Source: a virus. From it: 35,491 nucleotides of DNA. The position numbers and the translations under genes were made by a program. The stretch spans positions 1 through 35,491 of IMG/VR virus record IMGVR_UViG_3300008516_000251; one strand, 5' to 3'. Under the pieces are notes generated by a model. That model saw only the letters and a program-made list of their open reading frames with translations, made no database searches and was not told where the DNA came from. Below, piece after piece: positions 10,801 through 17,981 of the stretch (position 1 is its first letter; each line of letters starts with the position of its first letter).

Positions 10801-12975
10801 GAATTGCTTCATTGTTGCGTAACCATCCGAATATCCAGCATCATGCATATCAACACCAACGCATTTATAGAAATCTGCTGGCAGATCATATGCTCTTGTT
10901 CCAGAGGCGGTGGTAATATCTTCATATTCAACGAAGTGAGATGGATCGGTCTTGGCAACCAAGTCTCTCAATGCTGCTAGAGATCCATTAATCCACGCTG
11001 TTAGTTGGCTATCATTTATCTTATCTTTAGCCCAGCCACCTCTCGCCCTTACAGCAAGTCGTAGGTTGCCCAGCGTGCCATCGGTACTTGGAGTCGTTTG
11101 GTCTATAGCATTTTGTACAGCGATTGCTTTAATTCTTTCCTCAACCTTCTGCTGTTGTGCCATATATACTTGAGGGTCTGTTCCCTTAAGAGCAGAACAC
11201 TTCATAGCACAGTCAAGCACCACCCATTCCTGCCAGTTGTCATACAGGGATACTGTATCCGTTGGATTTGTCAATCCAGCAAATGTCGGAATATACTCTA
11301 ACCTTACAGTCCCAGTCCAAGTTGGCGTAGGATGTAGATATAGGTTTCCGCCTCTTAAATGATACCTTGTCTCCAATTTAGACGAGGTTGCCACATCGTA
11401 GCGCTCTTCCCAGTTAAAGTGATTTATTGCCTGATATCCGTCATCAATGGCAGCGTCATAAACATCTACACCAACGGCTTTCAAAAAGTCTGAAGGCAGC
11501 GCATATTCTCTATCACCAGAACTTACGGCAATATCTTCATAGGTTACGAAGTAGGTCGGGTCAATCTGGATGAGAACATTTCTCAAGCCAGAAATAGATG
11601 AGTTGATCCATTCGGTCAGTTGCGAGTCAGTCATATCGGTTCTTAACCAATTACCCCTATTTCTGATAGCCAGTTGTAAGTTTTCTAGGGTTCCAGCGGT
11701 CGAAGTACGCTTTTGATCATGGATATCTACTATAGCAAGGCTGGCAATACGCTTTTCTGCCTCGACCTTTTGAGCCATATAAGCAGCAGGATCTTTGTCA
11801 ACAGAAATGGTTGTTTTAATGCACGCATCCAACACAATATACTCGTGCCAGTGATTAAAGGTGTCGAAAGTATCTGTAGGATTAACTAAAGCAGTATATT
11901 TAGGGATGTATTCAACCCTAACCATATTTGTCCAGTCTGGAGTAGGGTGGAAGTGTATCTTGTTGCCACGGATGTGATATCTCGTGTTTGATTGGCTTAC
12001 GGCATATGTGTCGTCGTATCTTTCTTCCCACGAAAACTGTTTCATTAGTGCGTAGCCGTCGCTTGCTGCGGCATCTACCACATCTACGCCGACGCACTTA
12101 TAGAAATCTGATACCAAATCATATGATCTCGTTCCAGATGCTACAGGAATCTCATCGTATTCTACAAAGTGAGACGGGTCTGTTTTACATACAAGATCTC
12201 TCAAGGCCGCTATAGAACCATTGATGAACTCGGTCAGTTTGGCGTCTGGAACATCACTACGACTCCAAGTGCCACGGTTTCTGACGGCAAGTTGTAGGTC
12301 TCGTAGAGTTTCCGCAGTTGAAGAGGGTCTTGGTGATGTGGCGTCTTGAACACCAGTTTTTACCAGCAACTTCTCTGCTTCAGTCTTTTGAGCGGCATAA
12401 ACAGCAGGATCAGTCTCCTCTTTGGCACATGCTTTAATTGCCACATCACAGACGATCCACTCTTCTCCGAGACCATTAATGGTGTCGAAGTCGTCCGAAT
12501 CACCAACTAAATCATCAAACTGGGGAACATATTCTACTCTAACAGTGCCACTCCAATCTGGCTCTGGCTGGAATTCTATGACATAGTTGCCTTCTTGCGT
12601 GTGTGTAGCGCCAGTTGAGCCATGAATCATATATCTGGTGGAGGCTTTTTCCGCAACATACATATCGTCGTAGCGCTCTTCCCATGAAAAAGATTCTAAA
12701 AGACTATAGCCGTCTGCGGTCGCATCGGACAATGCTACGCCCGACAGGCGGTAAAAGTCCGTTGGTAGCGCATATTCCTTTGTGCCCGACGAAATTGTTA
12801 TGTCCGTTCGTTCTAAATATCTCCACGGATCCACTTCGGACATAAGCGAATAAAACTTAAAGCAGGCGTCGTTTATCCAAGCATCTAACTGGGTATCGGT
12901 AATATAGTCGCCTCTCCATTCGCCACGATCCCTAATAAGGGTGCGAAGATCCCCAAGCGCAAGTCGTCTGGCCAT
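7852..12975 (-). CDS. Head-tail adaptor-like polyprotein with eight tandem adaptor domains, 1707 aa
   Basis: Eight consecutive units of 205-234 residues fill the whole chain, at residues 1-219, 220-425, 426-630, 631-836, 837-1042, 1043-1258, 1259-1492 and 1493-1707. Each repeats the same order: an LRxLxxAVRxRGxW helix, LTEWINxSI, SGTREYxLPxDFYK, FNWxERYDD, a beta strand ending HPTPxW, VRLEYIPxxTxLVxPTDT, then HWxEW and a C-terminal helix. One unit has the length and order of the single-domain adaptor (SU10-adaptor type) that normally forms a dodecameric ring under the portal. Its position after the capsid genes is the usual adaptor position. Units 2, 4 and 5 are the most alike. Units 1, 6, 7 and 8 are more divergent, and unit 7 has an insertion. 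ATG 12975 follows GAGGTG. Eight domains in one chain is highly unusual. The domain call is strong; the assembled architecture is unknown. Confidence 0.8.
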   Translation of the reverse strand: MARRLALGDLRTLIRDRGEWRGDYITDTQLDAWINDACFKFYSLMSEVDPWRYLERTDITISSGTKEYALPTDFYRLSGVALSDATADGYSLLESFSWEERYDDMYVAEKASTRYMIHGSTGATHTQEGNYVIEFQPEPDWSGTVRVEYVPQFDDLVGDSDDFDTINGLGEEWIVCDVAIKACAKEETDPAVYAAQKTEAEKLLVKTGVQDATSPRPSSTAETLRDLQLAVRNRGTWSRSDVPDAKLTEFINGSIAALRDLVCKTDPSHFVEYDEIPVASGTRSYDLVSDFYKCVGVDVVDAAASDGYALMKQFSWEERYDDTYAVSQSNTRYHIRGNKIHFHPTPDWTNMVRVEYIPKYTALVNPTDTFDTFNHWHEYIVLDACIKTTISVDKDPAAYMAQKVEAEKRIASLAIVDIHDQKRTSTAGTLENLQLAIRNRGNWLRTDMTDSQLTEWINSSISGLRNVLIQIDPTYFVTYEDIAVSSGDREYALPSDFLKAVGVDVYDAAIDDGYQAINHFNWEERYDVATSSKLETRYHLRGGNLYLHPTPTWTGTVRLEYIPTFAGLTNPTDTVSLYDNWQEWVVLDCAMKCSALKGTDPQVYMAQQQKVEERIKAIAVQNAIDQTTPSTDGTLGNLRLAVRARGGWAKDKINDSQLTAWINGSLAALRDLVAKTDPSHFVEYEDITTASGTRAYDLPADFYKCVGVDMHDAGYSDGYATMKQFNWTERYDDTYAVTKANTRYHIRGNQIHLHPTPDYIDVVRLEYIPKYTALVSPTDTFETFNHWHEWLMLDVCMKASAFKGTDPQIYAAQLQKAEERISTFGIVDIHEQKTSSTSGTLEDLQVAIRNRGGWRRTDVTDSQLTESINSSIAELRDLVAKSDPSHFVEFEDISVVSGTRSYSLPAGFYKCVGADAYDASYTDGYATMKQFNWTERYDDTYTGTKANTRYHIRGDEIHFHPTPTWTAVVRLEYIPTYTALVDPTDTFDTFNHWQEHIVLNTCVKTSVSLGKDPAAFVALKSEAENRIANFAVQDIHEQKRTSAVDTLENIQLAVRNRGGWLRTDIVDSQLTEWVNGSMGALVDVMSLNDDSHFLSFHYFTMTGGAEFALPSDFYKAIGMSVNYDSSSDYQDGYYSIEECTWQEFSRFLKTSADATKAVTDRRFTIRGDYIYITPNPYGSLQARLEYIASPELLVNPSDTVSFPNRWIEWLVLDVAQKAAAFMKTDPQVFMAQQQRCEERIKAFAERNRTKPTTWNGSIETVGGMRKAIRGRGGWSVDQITNDLITSMINTSMLNLHDFITIHDPSYFYKESIISVSSGDREYSLPRDFYKLLGVAVYDAALADEYQALSSFNWNERYDVSYVSDENSTRYALQGARSLWLQPTPTWSGTIKLDYVSKPQLVTDGYQTLSDSAAFFGDTPTSDPNYSHHLDDGIYGQHFFFYGWILADVCGKLSTTMKQDPSAFVMEKKEVEESFVRYLNKRDISKQLTAPTSETLRNLQFAVRNRGDWARDDFNDAQLTEWIESSIAAFYDLVIMHDDSHFINYGDISIVSGTKGYSLPSDFYKIKGVAVRDSSNPDGYAIIERYNYDERYDHSYVTNNWNTRYIVLGQNIEFHPIPNWSDTVRLEYIPLPTAMDDPADTFRFVNHWQEYVILSAAVKACALKKEDPSAYMMQLREVEKRITRSAEQDVGKPKTVVDVYRGSKHRWW
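7855..12975 (-). repeat. Eight in-frame tandem repeats of about 620 bp (adaptor domains)
   Basis: Unit starts on the minus strand are at about 12975, 12318, 11700, 11085, 10467, 9849, 9201 and 8499. Six of the eight units are 615-657 bp long. Unit 7 is about 702 bp because of an extra 30-40 codons. DNA identity between units is visible but interrupted, so this is a real coding duplication and not an assembly stutter. Confidence 0.85.
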
Positions 12976-13000
12976 AGATTACACCTCAAATAGATTTTAT

Positions 13001-13026
13001 GGAGCCCCCCAAAAAGGAGGGCGTCC
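13001..13026 (-). terminator. Imperfect GC-rich hairpin before adaptor gene
   Basis: On the minus strand a stem of the form GGA..CCCTCC / GGGGGG.TCC closes over a TTTTT loop, with one asymmetric mismatch. It lies in the gap between the 66-residue gene and the adaptor gene. The tail after it is ATAAAATC and not a clean U-run, so it may be an attenuator or RNA processing site and not a full terminator. Confidence 0.3.
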
Positions 13027-13040
13027 ATTATTTTCCCACG

Positions 13041-13241
13041 CTACACAGATTGTGCGCATGTTTTCACGAAATCTTTAAGAAGCATACCAAGTTTTTTAGC
13101 GTCTTTGTCTTCTACGGCTTCAAGAATCTCGCCAGCCATCTCGGCATACATTTTGTCGTGATCTTTCTCCTTGCCTTTCATCTTCTCCTTTGCCTTCAAA
13201 GCGATGAGAACGCCAACAGAAGGCTTTTCATTCTTTTCCAT
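13041..13241 (-). CDS. Small hypothetical protein of head region, 66 aa
   Basis: Lys/Glu-rich, all-helical small protein ending in EAVEDKDAKKLGMLLKDF. I chose ATG 13241 because GGAGGGCAAA sits just in front of it. A TAATG-overlapping ATG at 13253 would add four residues and is also possible. Small proteins with a similar helical ending (an ILEA..KDAK.L...LK.F pattern) occur beside capsid genes in other tailed phages. I know of no assigned function. It lies between the capsid-auxiliary gene and the adaptor, so a head-completion role is a guess. Confidence 0.6.
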   Translation of the reverse strand: MEKNEKPSVGVLIALKAKEKMKGKEKDHDKMYAEMAGEILEAVEDKDAKKLGMLLKDFVKTCAQSV

Positions 13242-13252
13242 TTTGCCCTCCA

Positions 13253-13651
13253 TTACCTATCGGCAGACGATGTGGAGACCTTGAACGACAAGAATACAGT
13301 AGCATCGATCATCTCATCAGCACCAGTATCCTGACCTACTTCCACCTTGACATAGCCATCGCCACCTAGAATGCCAGATAATCCAACGGTCTGATCCTCA
13401 ACCATCCAGACCTTATATCCATCAACAGATTCGTGAAGTACGCCGCCACTAAAAGAATTCAATCTGCGAAATGGTTGATCAAATCTGATCTGATACTGTC
13501 CAGCAGAAAGCCTGGTAATGCTGGTAACACCTGGAAAATTGGTTGAGGCGGCTACAAGTTCTCCACCTGTGGTCGTTACAAACTTACCGTTTAGTTCTAA
13601 CTCACCTGGTCTAACAGAATACTTAAATTGCTGTCGTAGTTTTCTTGGCAT
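13253..13651 (-). CDS. Putative capsid-auxiliary (decoration-type) protein, 132 aa
   Basis: ATG 13651 (MPRKLRQQFKYSVRPGELEL) is chosen because GAGAGGATAAAATT precedes it. An upstream in-frame extension would read back into the terminator and lacks a ribosome site. The protein is predicted all beta, with GVTSITRLSAGQYQIRF near residue 45. That pattern is recurrent in small proteins encoded right after major capsid genes. It has two Asp-Gly-Tyr tripeptides near its middle. It is probably a head decoration or accessory protein. This rests on position and a loose motif and not on a firm family match. Confidence 0.5.
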   Translation of the reverse strand: MPRKLRQQFKYSVRPGELELNGKFVTTTGGELVAASTNFPGVTSITRLSAGQYQIRFDQPFRRLNSFSGGVLHESVDGYKVWMVEDQTVGLSGILGGDGYVKVEVGQDTGADEMIDATVFLSFKVSTSSADR

Positions 13652-13712
13652 AATTTTATCCTCTCTCTCAAGTATGAGAATGCTCGTATGGTTTTTACGA
13701 GGTCTTAAAAAT

Positions 13713-13741
13713 AGCCCTTCCCCCATTAAGAGGGAAGGGCT
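13713..13741 (-). terminator. Rho-independent terminator after major capsid gene
   Basis: There is a perfect 10-bp stem (AGCCCTTCCC / GGGAAGGGCT) with a 9-nt loop. In the leftward direction ATTTTTAAG follows immediately. It lies 12 nt after the capsid stop codon and before the decoration-type gene. It probably lets only part of the transcription through, so that capsid mRNA exceeds tail mRNA. Confidence 0.85.
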
Positions 13742-13752
13742 TCTTTATCCTA

Positions 13753-14982
13753 TTAGGAAATTGCGATTCTTACATTGTGCCCTGGTGCTCGGCAAGCAAG
13801 TTGCGAGTAGGATCCAATACGACACTCTAGAGCGTCAGCATTGTAAACTCTCGAAACTCTCAAACCGTCATCGTCGATGATACGGACAGGCTTATCCATC
13901 GAGATGAGTTCCCAAGAATTAAGTTCTAGCAACCAGATTACTCCAGTTGGGCACTTGGTGCATGGAACACAATCGACAGGACCACCTGGTCCATATACCT
14001 GGATGGCGTCGTAGCCAGCCTTTGCCAGACCACCTGGGGCCCTTTGAACCTTGGAACCTAGTTCATTTACTAGTTGTCTCCAAGTATTAAAAGCCATCAG
14101 AGCGACATCTGGACGACCAGCACCTTGCTCGCCAACTTCGGCAGCAGCATTTACGATTGCTTCCTCGTAAGTGCTTCCGCTTCCATCATAACGAATACCA
14201 CCGAGACGCAAGACATCAACAGTTCTGTCAACGCCGAAGAAAGAACCCGCGCCAGGAGCGGTGGACGGAACCCACGCATCCAGACCCGAAACCTTTACAT
14301 TCGTGCTACCATTAGCAGCATCACTTTCTCTACAAATGTAGTCTCCAGCAGTTACGCCAGATCCCGTATCAATGGCCGTAAGCGCATCAACGGTCATCTC
14401 GCCAGTCTCGCGGTCGATATCGGTTACAGTAACATGGCCAGCAAGCACTGATCCGCCATCAGTATTGGAGAATACAAGTTCCATACCAGCGGAGAAGTTA
14501 TTGATGTCCTTTACAGTAGCCAACTGTAGGGAAGTACCAGAGGTTGTGGCATCACAACGACCGATAGAGCCAGTTCCACCTCTGAAAAGGTGAGTCTCTA
14601 GATCATTTGCCAAACCATTAATGGCTCTGTCTACAGAGTACTGAAGCCCCTTAATAAAGGCTCCTCTTTCTGACTTTGCGGCCAACACTGCCTCGGTTTC
14701 AATCCGACCAACTGAATAAGACTTAACAGTTGCGACCTGAAACTGTGCCAGTTCGGATGTACTTACATTTGCTTGTGCCGTTGCGAACGCGGCACCGATT
14801 CCTTGCGAATCTTCTACGATAACTGGGAAAGGAGTGAACCTACCTTCCGCAGGGGCTTTCTTTAGCATCGACAAAAACGGACGAGTGTTTTTATTGAATG
14901 CCAATTCTTCGATCTTTTGACCTCGATACAACTCTTTAAGAGCAGCATCAATAGCCGATCGTGTCATATTTCCAGCAGCCAT
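13753..14982 (-). CDS. Major capsid protein, 409 aa
   Basis: HK97-fold-type coat protein by pattern and context. The N-terminus (MTRSAIDAALKELYRGQKIEE, residues 5 onward) resembles an N-arm. The P-domain region includes QFQVATVKSYSVGRIETEAVLAA and FIKGLQYSVDRAINGLANDLE. The C-terminal part has RVYNADALECRIGSYSQLACRAPGHN. A 409-residue coat downstream of a scaffold gene is normal for this phage type. AGGAGG lies in front of ATG 14982. Hundreds of copies would build the head, and a strong terminator follows the gene. It contains no Asp-Gly-Tyr tripeptide, unlike the tail genes downstream. The exact subfamily is not determined. Confidence 0.85.
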   Translation of the reverse strand: MAAGNMTRSAIDAALKELYRGQKIEELAFNKNTRPFLSMLKKAPAEGRFTPFPVIVEDSQGIGAAFATAQANVSTSELAQFQVATVKSYSVGRIETEAVLAAKSERGAFIKGLQYSVDRAINGLANDLETHLFRGGTGSIGRCDATTSGTSLQLATVKDINNFSAGMELVFSNTDGGSVLAGHVTVTDIDRETGEMTVDALTAIDTGSGVTAGDYICRESDAANGSTNVKVSGLDAWVPSTAPGAGSFFGVDRTVDVLRLGGIRYDGSGSTYEEAIVNAAAEVGEQGAGRPDVALMAFNTWRQLVNELGSKVQRAPGGLAKAGYDAIQVYGPGGPVDCVPCTKCPTGVIWLLELNSWELISMDKPVRIIDDDGLRVSRVYNADALECRIGSYSQLACRAPGHNVRIAIS

Positions 14983-15070
14983 TTTTAAATAGCCTCCTAT
15001 GTTTTATTTTTAACGCTAGGAGAACCCATGTGCCTGCTCAAGTTTATTATCTGCTCCTCGTTCTCAATAG

Positions 15071-15099
15071 AACAGTTATGCGCGTCATCGATAACTGTT
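15071..15099. repeat. 9-bp inverted repeat at the end of the scaffold gene
   Basis: AACAGTTAT and ATAACTGTT are separated by 11 nt. They straddle the scaffold stop codon in the 115-nt gap before the capsid gene. No U-run follows in the leftward direction. It is therefore more likely an mRNA-stability or translation-insulating hairpin than a terminator. Confidence 0.5.
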
Positions 15100-16063
15100 A
15101 ATCGTTCTCTTGCTTCGCTATCACCGCGTCTAAAGCCGCCATAGCATTTTTCTTACGCTCTTCATCGTTGGGCTCATGAGGCGATGCTGTATCGTTCCAT
15201 GAACTCGTTATAGTTGCCGATGGTTTCTTCGGCATTTCCTGCTCTTTTGGTTTCTTCTCCTGTTGCTTTCCGCTATCGGAAAAATAGTGCTTGAACTTTT
15301 CAATACCAGACATGGTCTGGATCATCTGCTCCATATTCTTAAAGTAATAATCTTCTACCATATCAAGCACCACAGAATATTGTGGAAGTGCTTCCTGTCC
15401 TGCTTTTGGACTCTCTTCCAAGTTTTGCTGGTAAATAGCCATTGCGGTGTCCAGCACATCTTTATAACTTCCCTTCGGCGACAACGCCTTTACGATAGGC
15501 CACTTATCATCTTTATTGACAACCTCATTAATACGCTGGTGTTCGCTATTAATATGAGCAGTATATTCTTTCTGTTGCTGCGCGGTTTCCATAGCGTCAA
15601 TCTTCTTTTGTAGTGACACCAACTCTTCATTGGTCTTTGGCTCTTGTAGTTCTGGCTCTGTAGCCTCGCTATCGTCGCTACCAACAAACATATCAAGCGC
15701 CTGATCTAAACCTATTCCAAGAGACTGTAGAACTTCTTTTGGATTCTCACCGACCTTTTTCTTCAACTCTTCCATCGGATCTGGTTGCGAACCTTTTTGC
15801 TTCAACTGCTTTTTGAGACCTTGAAGTTCGAAATCTTGTTCTGCCAGCCTAGAATATAAAGAAGATTTACTATCTTCCTTTTCAGGTTGTTCTTGTTGCT
15901 TTGGCACGACAACTTCTACCTCTTCTTCTGCCACTTCACCTTCATTCTCAATTAAAGCCTCTGTTGCTGCTTCTACTCTGCTTCTCTCTGATACGGCTTT
16001 TTCTTGTTCTCGCTCTTGGTACTCCTGCTGTCTAACAGCGGGATCTAAATTTTCGCTACTCAT
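15098..16063 (-). CDS. Capsid scaffolding protein, 321 aa
   Basis: Very acidic, Gln/Glu/Lys-rich and predicted almost wholly helical. It has a coiled coil (SRLAEQDFELQGLKKQLKQKG) near residues 70-90, the motif NPKEVLQSLGIGLDQALD after it, and a charged C-terminal helix. It lies exactly between portal and major capsid, the standard scaffold position in podoviruses. It would direct procapsid assembly inside the head and then leave. No protease domain is visible in it or nearby. Ribosome site AAAAGGAG precedes ATG 16063. Sequence conservation in this class is low, so the call rests on composition, helicity, size and position. Confidence 0.75.
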   Translation of the reverse strand: MSSENLDPAVRQQEYQEREQEKAVSERSRVEAATEALIENEGEVAEEEVEVVVPKQQEQPEKEDSKSSLYSRLAEQDFELQGLKKQLKQKGSQPDPMEELKKKVGENPKEVLQSLGIGLDQALDMFVGSDDSEATEPELQEPKTNEELVSLQKKIDAMETAQQQKEYTAHINSEHQRINEVVNKDDKWPIVKALSPKGSYKDVLDTAMAIYQQNLEESPKAGQEALPQYSVVLDMVEDYYFKNMEQMIQTMSGIEKFKHYFSDSGKQQEKKPKEQEMPKKPSATITSSWNDTASPHEPNDEERKKNAMAALDAVIAKQEND

Positions 16064-16083
16064 ATCTTTTTTCTCCTTTTATA

Positions 16084-17967
16084 TTATCCCTGTGGTAGGG
16101 GTGCTTGAGGCGGTGCTTCAATTCCTCCCGCTGCGCCAGGAACTCCACCTAATGGAGACTGAACTTCTTGAGGAGCGGTTGTTGGACCCATGCCGCCAAC
16201 GGCTCCTGCTAAAGTTTCCTCTAACATCTCTGGCTGTGGAGGATTAAGTATCTCATCAGCATCTGCCAACCATCTTAAAATCAAATCCAATCTTGCCTGT
16301 TTCTCTCCGCGCAATTTAGCCCTCAAATAATAATGCGTTCCTAATTTAATACCTAGTGCTAGGTTTTGATATGGAAGTGGCTCTATATACTCGCCCTTTG
16401 CCAGCATATGCTCCATAGTTGCTTCAATATCATCCATCGCGCTGTTCATTAACGAATTATATTTTTCCAAGTCTGGGAAATCTAATAGGTTTCCAGCGAC
16501 ATCTTGCGTTATTAAACCAGCCTTCATCATATCGATAATTGTTTCCAACTTACCAGCGGGAGTATTGGGCAGAGATGAAGCGGGGTATACTTTGAGTATA
16601 AACTCGTCCTCATCCATTTTGACTTTTGACCAAGAGATCCTTTCCACAAAAGATTTGCCATTGTACTTGGACGAGAGTTCTTCCCCTCTCTCTTCTAGTT
16701 GTCTGGCACATCCGATAATCTTTTTGGCAAGATCAACAAACATATCTTCCCACTGCCTCGCTACAGTTGAAAATCTTTGAGTTTCTACATCCTGAAGCGT
16801 TCTTAACGCCACGCCAGATTCGATACCAGCGGGCTTTGTGCTTGTGGCTGAAAGTTGAGAAACTCCAGCGATTTCGAACGCCCTTTTATATAGGGTTTCT
16901 AGTTGAGAAAATACTTGGGGATGAATGGCAGGCGGGATCTCGATTTTTGGGGGCACATTTCCGCTATATTCTATTACACGAGCCGTCTCGTTTGACAATA
17001 ACTGATCATCGTGAACATCGGCTCCTCTCGGCTTTAGAATGTATGGCACAGATAGTAGATGCATATTGTCTCTTACTTTATTTAAGAGGTTGTTGATTTC
17101 TCTTTGTATGCCCTCCAATTCTTCTGCCAGTCCAATGCCGTGCCAACCCATTATATCCTTGACCCATCTAATAACTACAAATGGAAAACTGTCCTCATCC
17201 CACTCTTCGTCAAGCAGGACGCCGCTCTCCACACATATAACATGTCTGCCACTAATCTCTCCGCAAGACAAATGCCAAGCCTCATATACTTCTACCATGT
17301 CTCTCGCTGAAGCGTATCCGCTTCCAGTGGACAGTTTAGCAGAATATAGGGCTTTCTCGGAATCTGGGAACATAGCCAAGAGAGCCTCACGAGATACATA
17401 TTCCTTTTGAAACAAGGACTTTGGTTCTCCATCAAGTGCGGCGTTATCGTCTATCATCATTCTGCTTGGGTGTACTTTCTCCACAAAAACCTCTCCGTTA
17501 CGCTCAAAAACTTTAAGAACTCCAATACCATATATACAGGCATCTCTCAATGCGTCTGCGGCTCTGGCATGTGCTCCACAACTATACAGAATACCATCTA
17601 CAAATTTCTCGAGATCTTTGGCTCGCTGCTGCTGTTGCTCACTACCCTCTTCTGTAAGAAACCTTGGTCTTGGTTTATTTAGACCTATTTTACTCACAAC
17701 CGTGTCGGAAGCGCTCTTGACAACATTATATGTAATGCTTGCGGGCACAGACATCTCTCCAGTATCAGCATTGATGTTTGACACCGTCCAATCTCCAGGC
17801 TCAAAACCTTGAACATTTCTGGCCTTGTATAGTTTGGCAAATCTAATATAATCATCGAGTCTTCCTTCTTGCTCATTCTCAATATTGTCCACCGTCGAGA
17901 CCAGATCGAAAACAACCTCATCTGGTTCAGAATTATACCAATATCGCGTCGTGAGAGAGTTTGCCAT
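16084..17967 (-). CDS. Portal protein, 627 aa
   Basis: Typical podovirus portal. The N-terminal region has FAKLYKARNVQGFEPGDW and a VPASITYNVVKSASDTVVSKI segment. The core has DACIYGIGVLKVF and VHPSRMMIDD, followed by WVKDIMGWHGIGLAEELEGI, GIESGVALRTLQDVETQRFS and a C-terminal FPDLEKYNSLMNSAMDDIEA barrel-like region. The tail is Pro/Gly/Ala-rich. Twelve copies would form the ring at one capsid vertex for DNA entry and exit. It lies 14 nt after the terminase gene with GGAGCG in front of ATG 17967. The length is close to the usual range for this group. Confidence 0.9.
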   Translation of the reverse strand: MANSLTTRYWYNSEPDEVVFDLVSTVDNIENEQEGRLDDYIRFAKLYKARNVQGFEPGDWTVSNINADTGEMSVPASITYNVVKSASDTVVSKIGLNKPRPRFLTEEGSEQQQQRAKDLEKFVDGILYSCGAHARAADALRDACIYGIGVLKVFERNGEVFVEKVHPSRMMIDDNAALDGEPKSLFQKEYVSREALLAMFPDSEKALYSAKLSTGSGYASARDMVEVYEAWHLSCGEISGRHVICVESGVLLDEEWDEDSFPFVVIRWVKDIMGWHGIGLAEELEGIQREINNLLNKVRDNMHLLSVPYILKPRGADVHDDQLLSNETARVIEYSGNVPPKIEIPPAIHPQVFSQLETLYKRAFEIAGVSQLSATSTKPAGIESGVALRTLQDVETQRFSTVARQWEDMFVDLAKKIIGCARQLEERGEELSSKYNGKSFVERISWSKVKMDEDEFILKVYPASSLPNTPAGKLETIIDMMKAGLITQDVAGNLLDFPDLEKYNSLMNSAMDDIEATMEHMLAKGEYIEPLPYQNLALGIKLGTHYYLRAKLRGEKQARLDLILRWLADADEILNPPQPEMLEETLAGAVGGMGPTTAPQEVQSPLGGVPGAAGGIEAPPQAPLPQG

Positions 17968-17981
17968 TTAAATCGCTCCGT

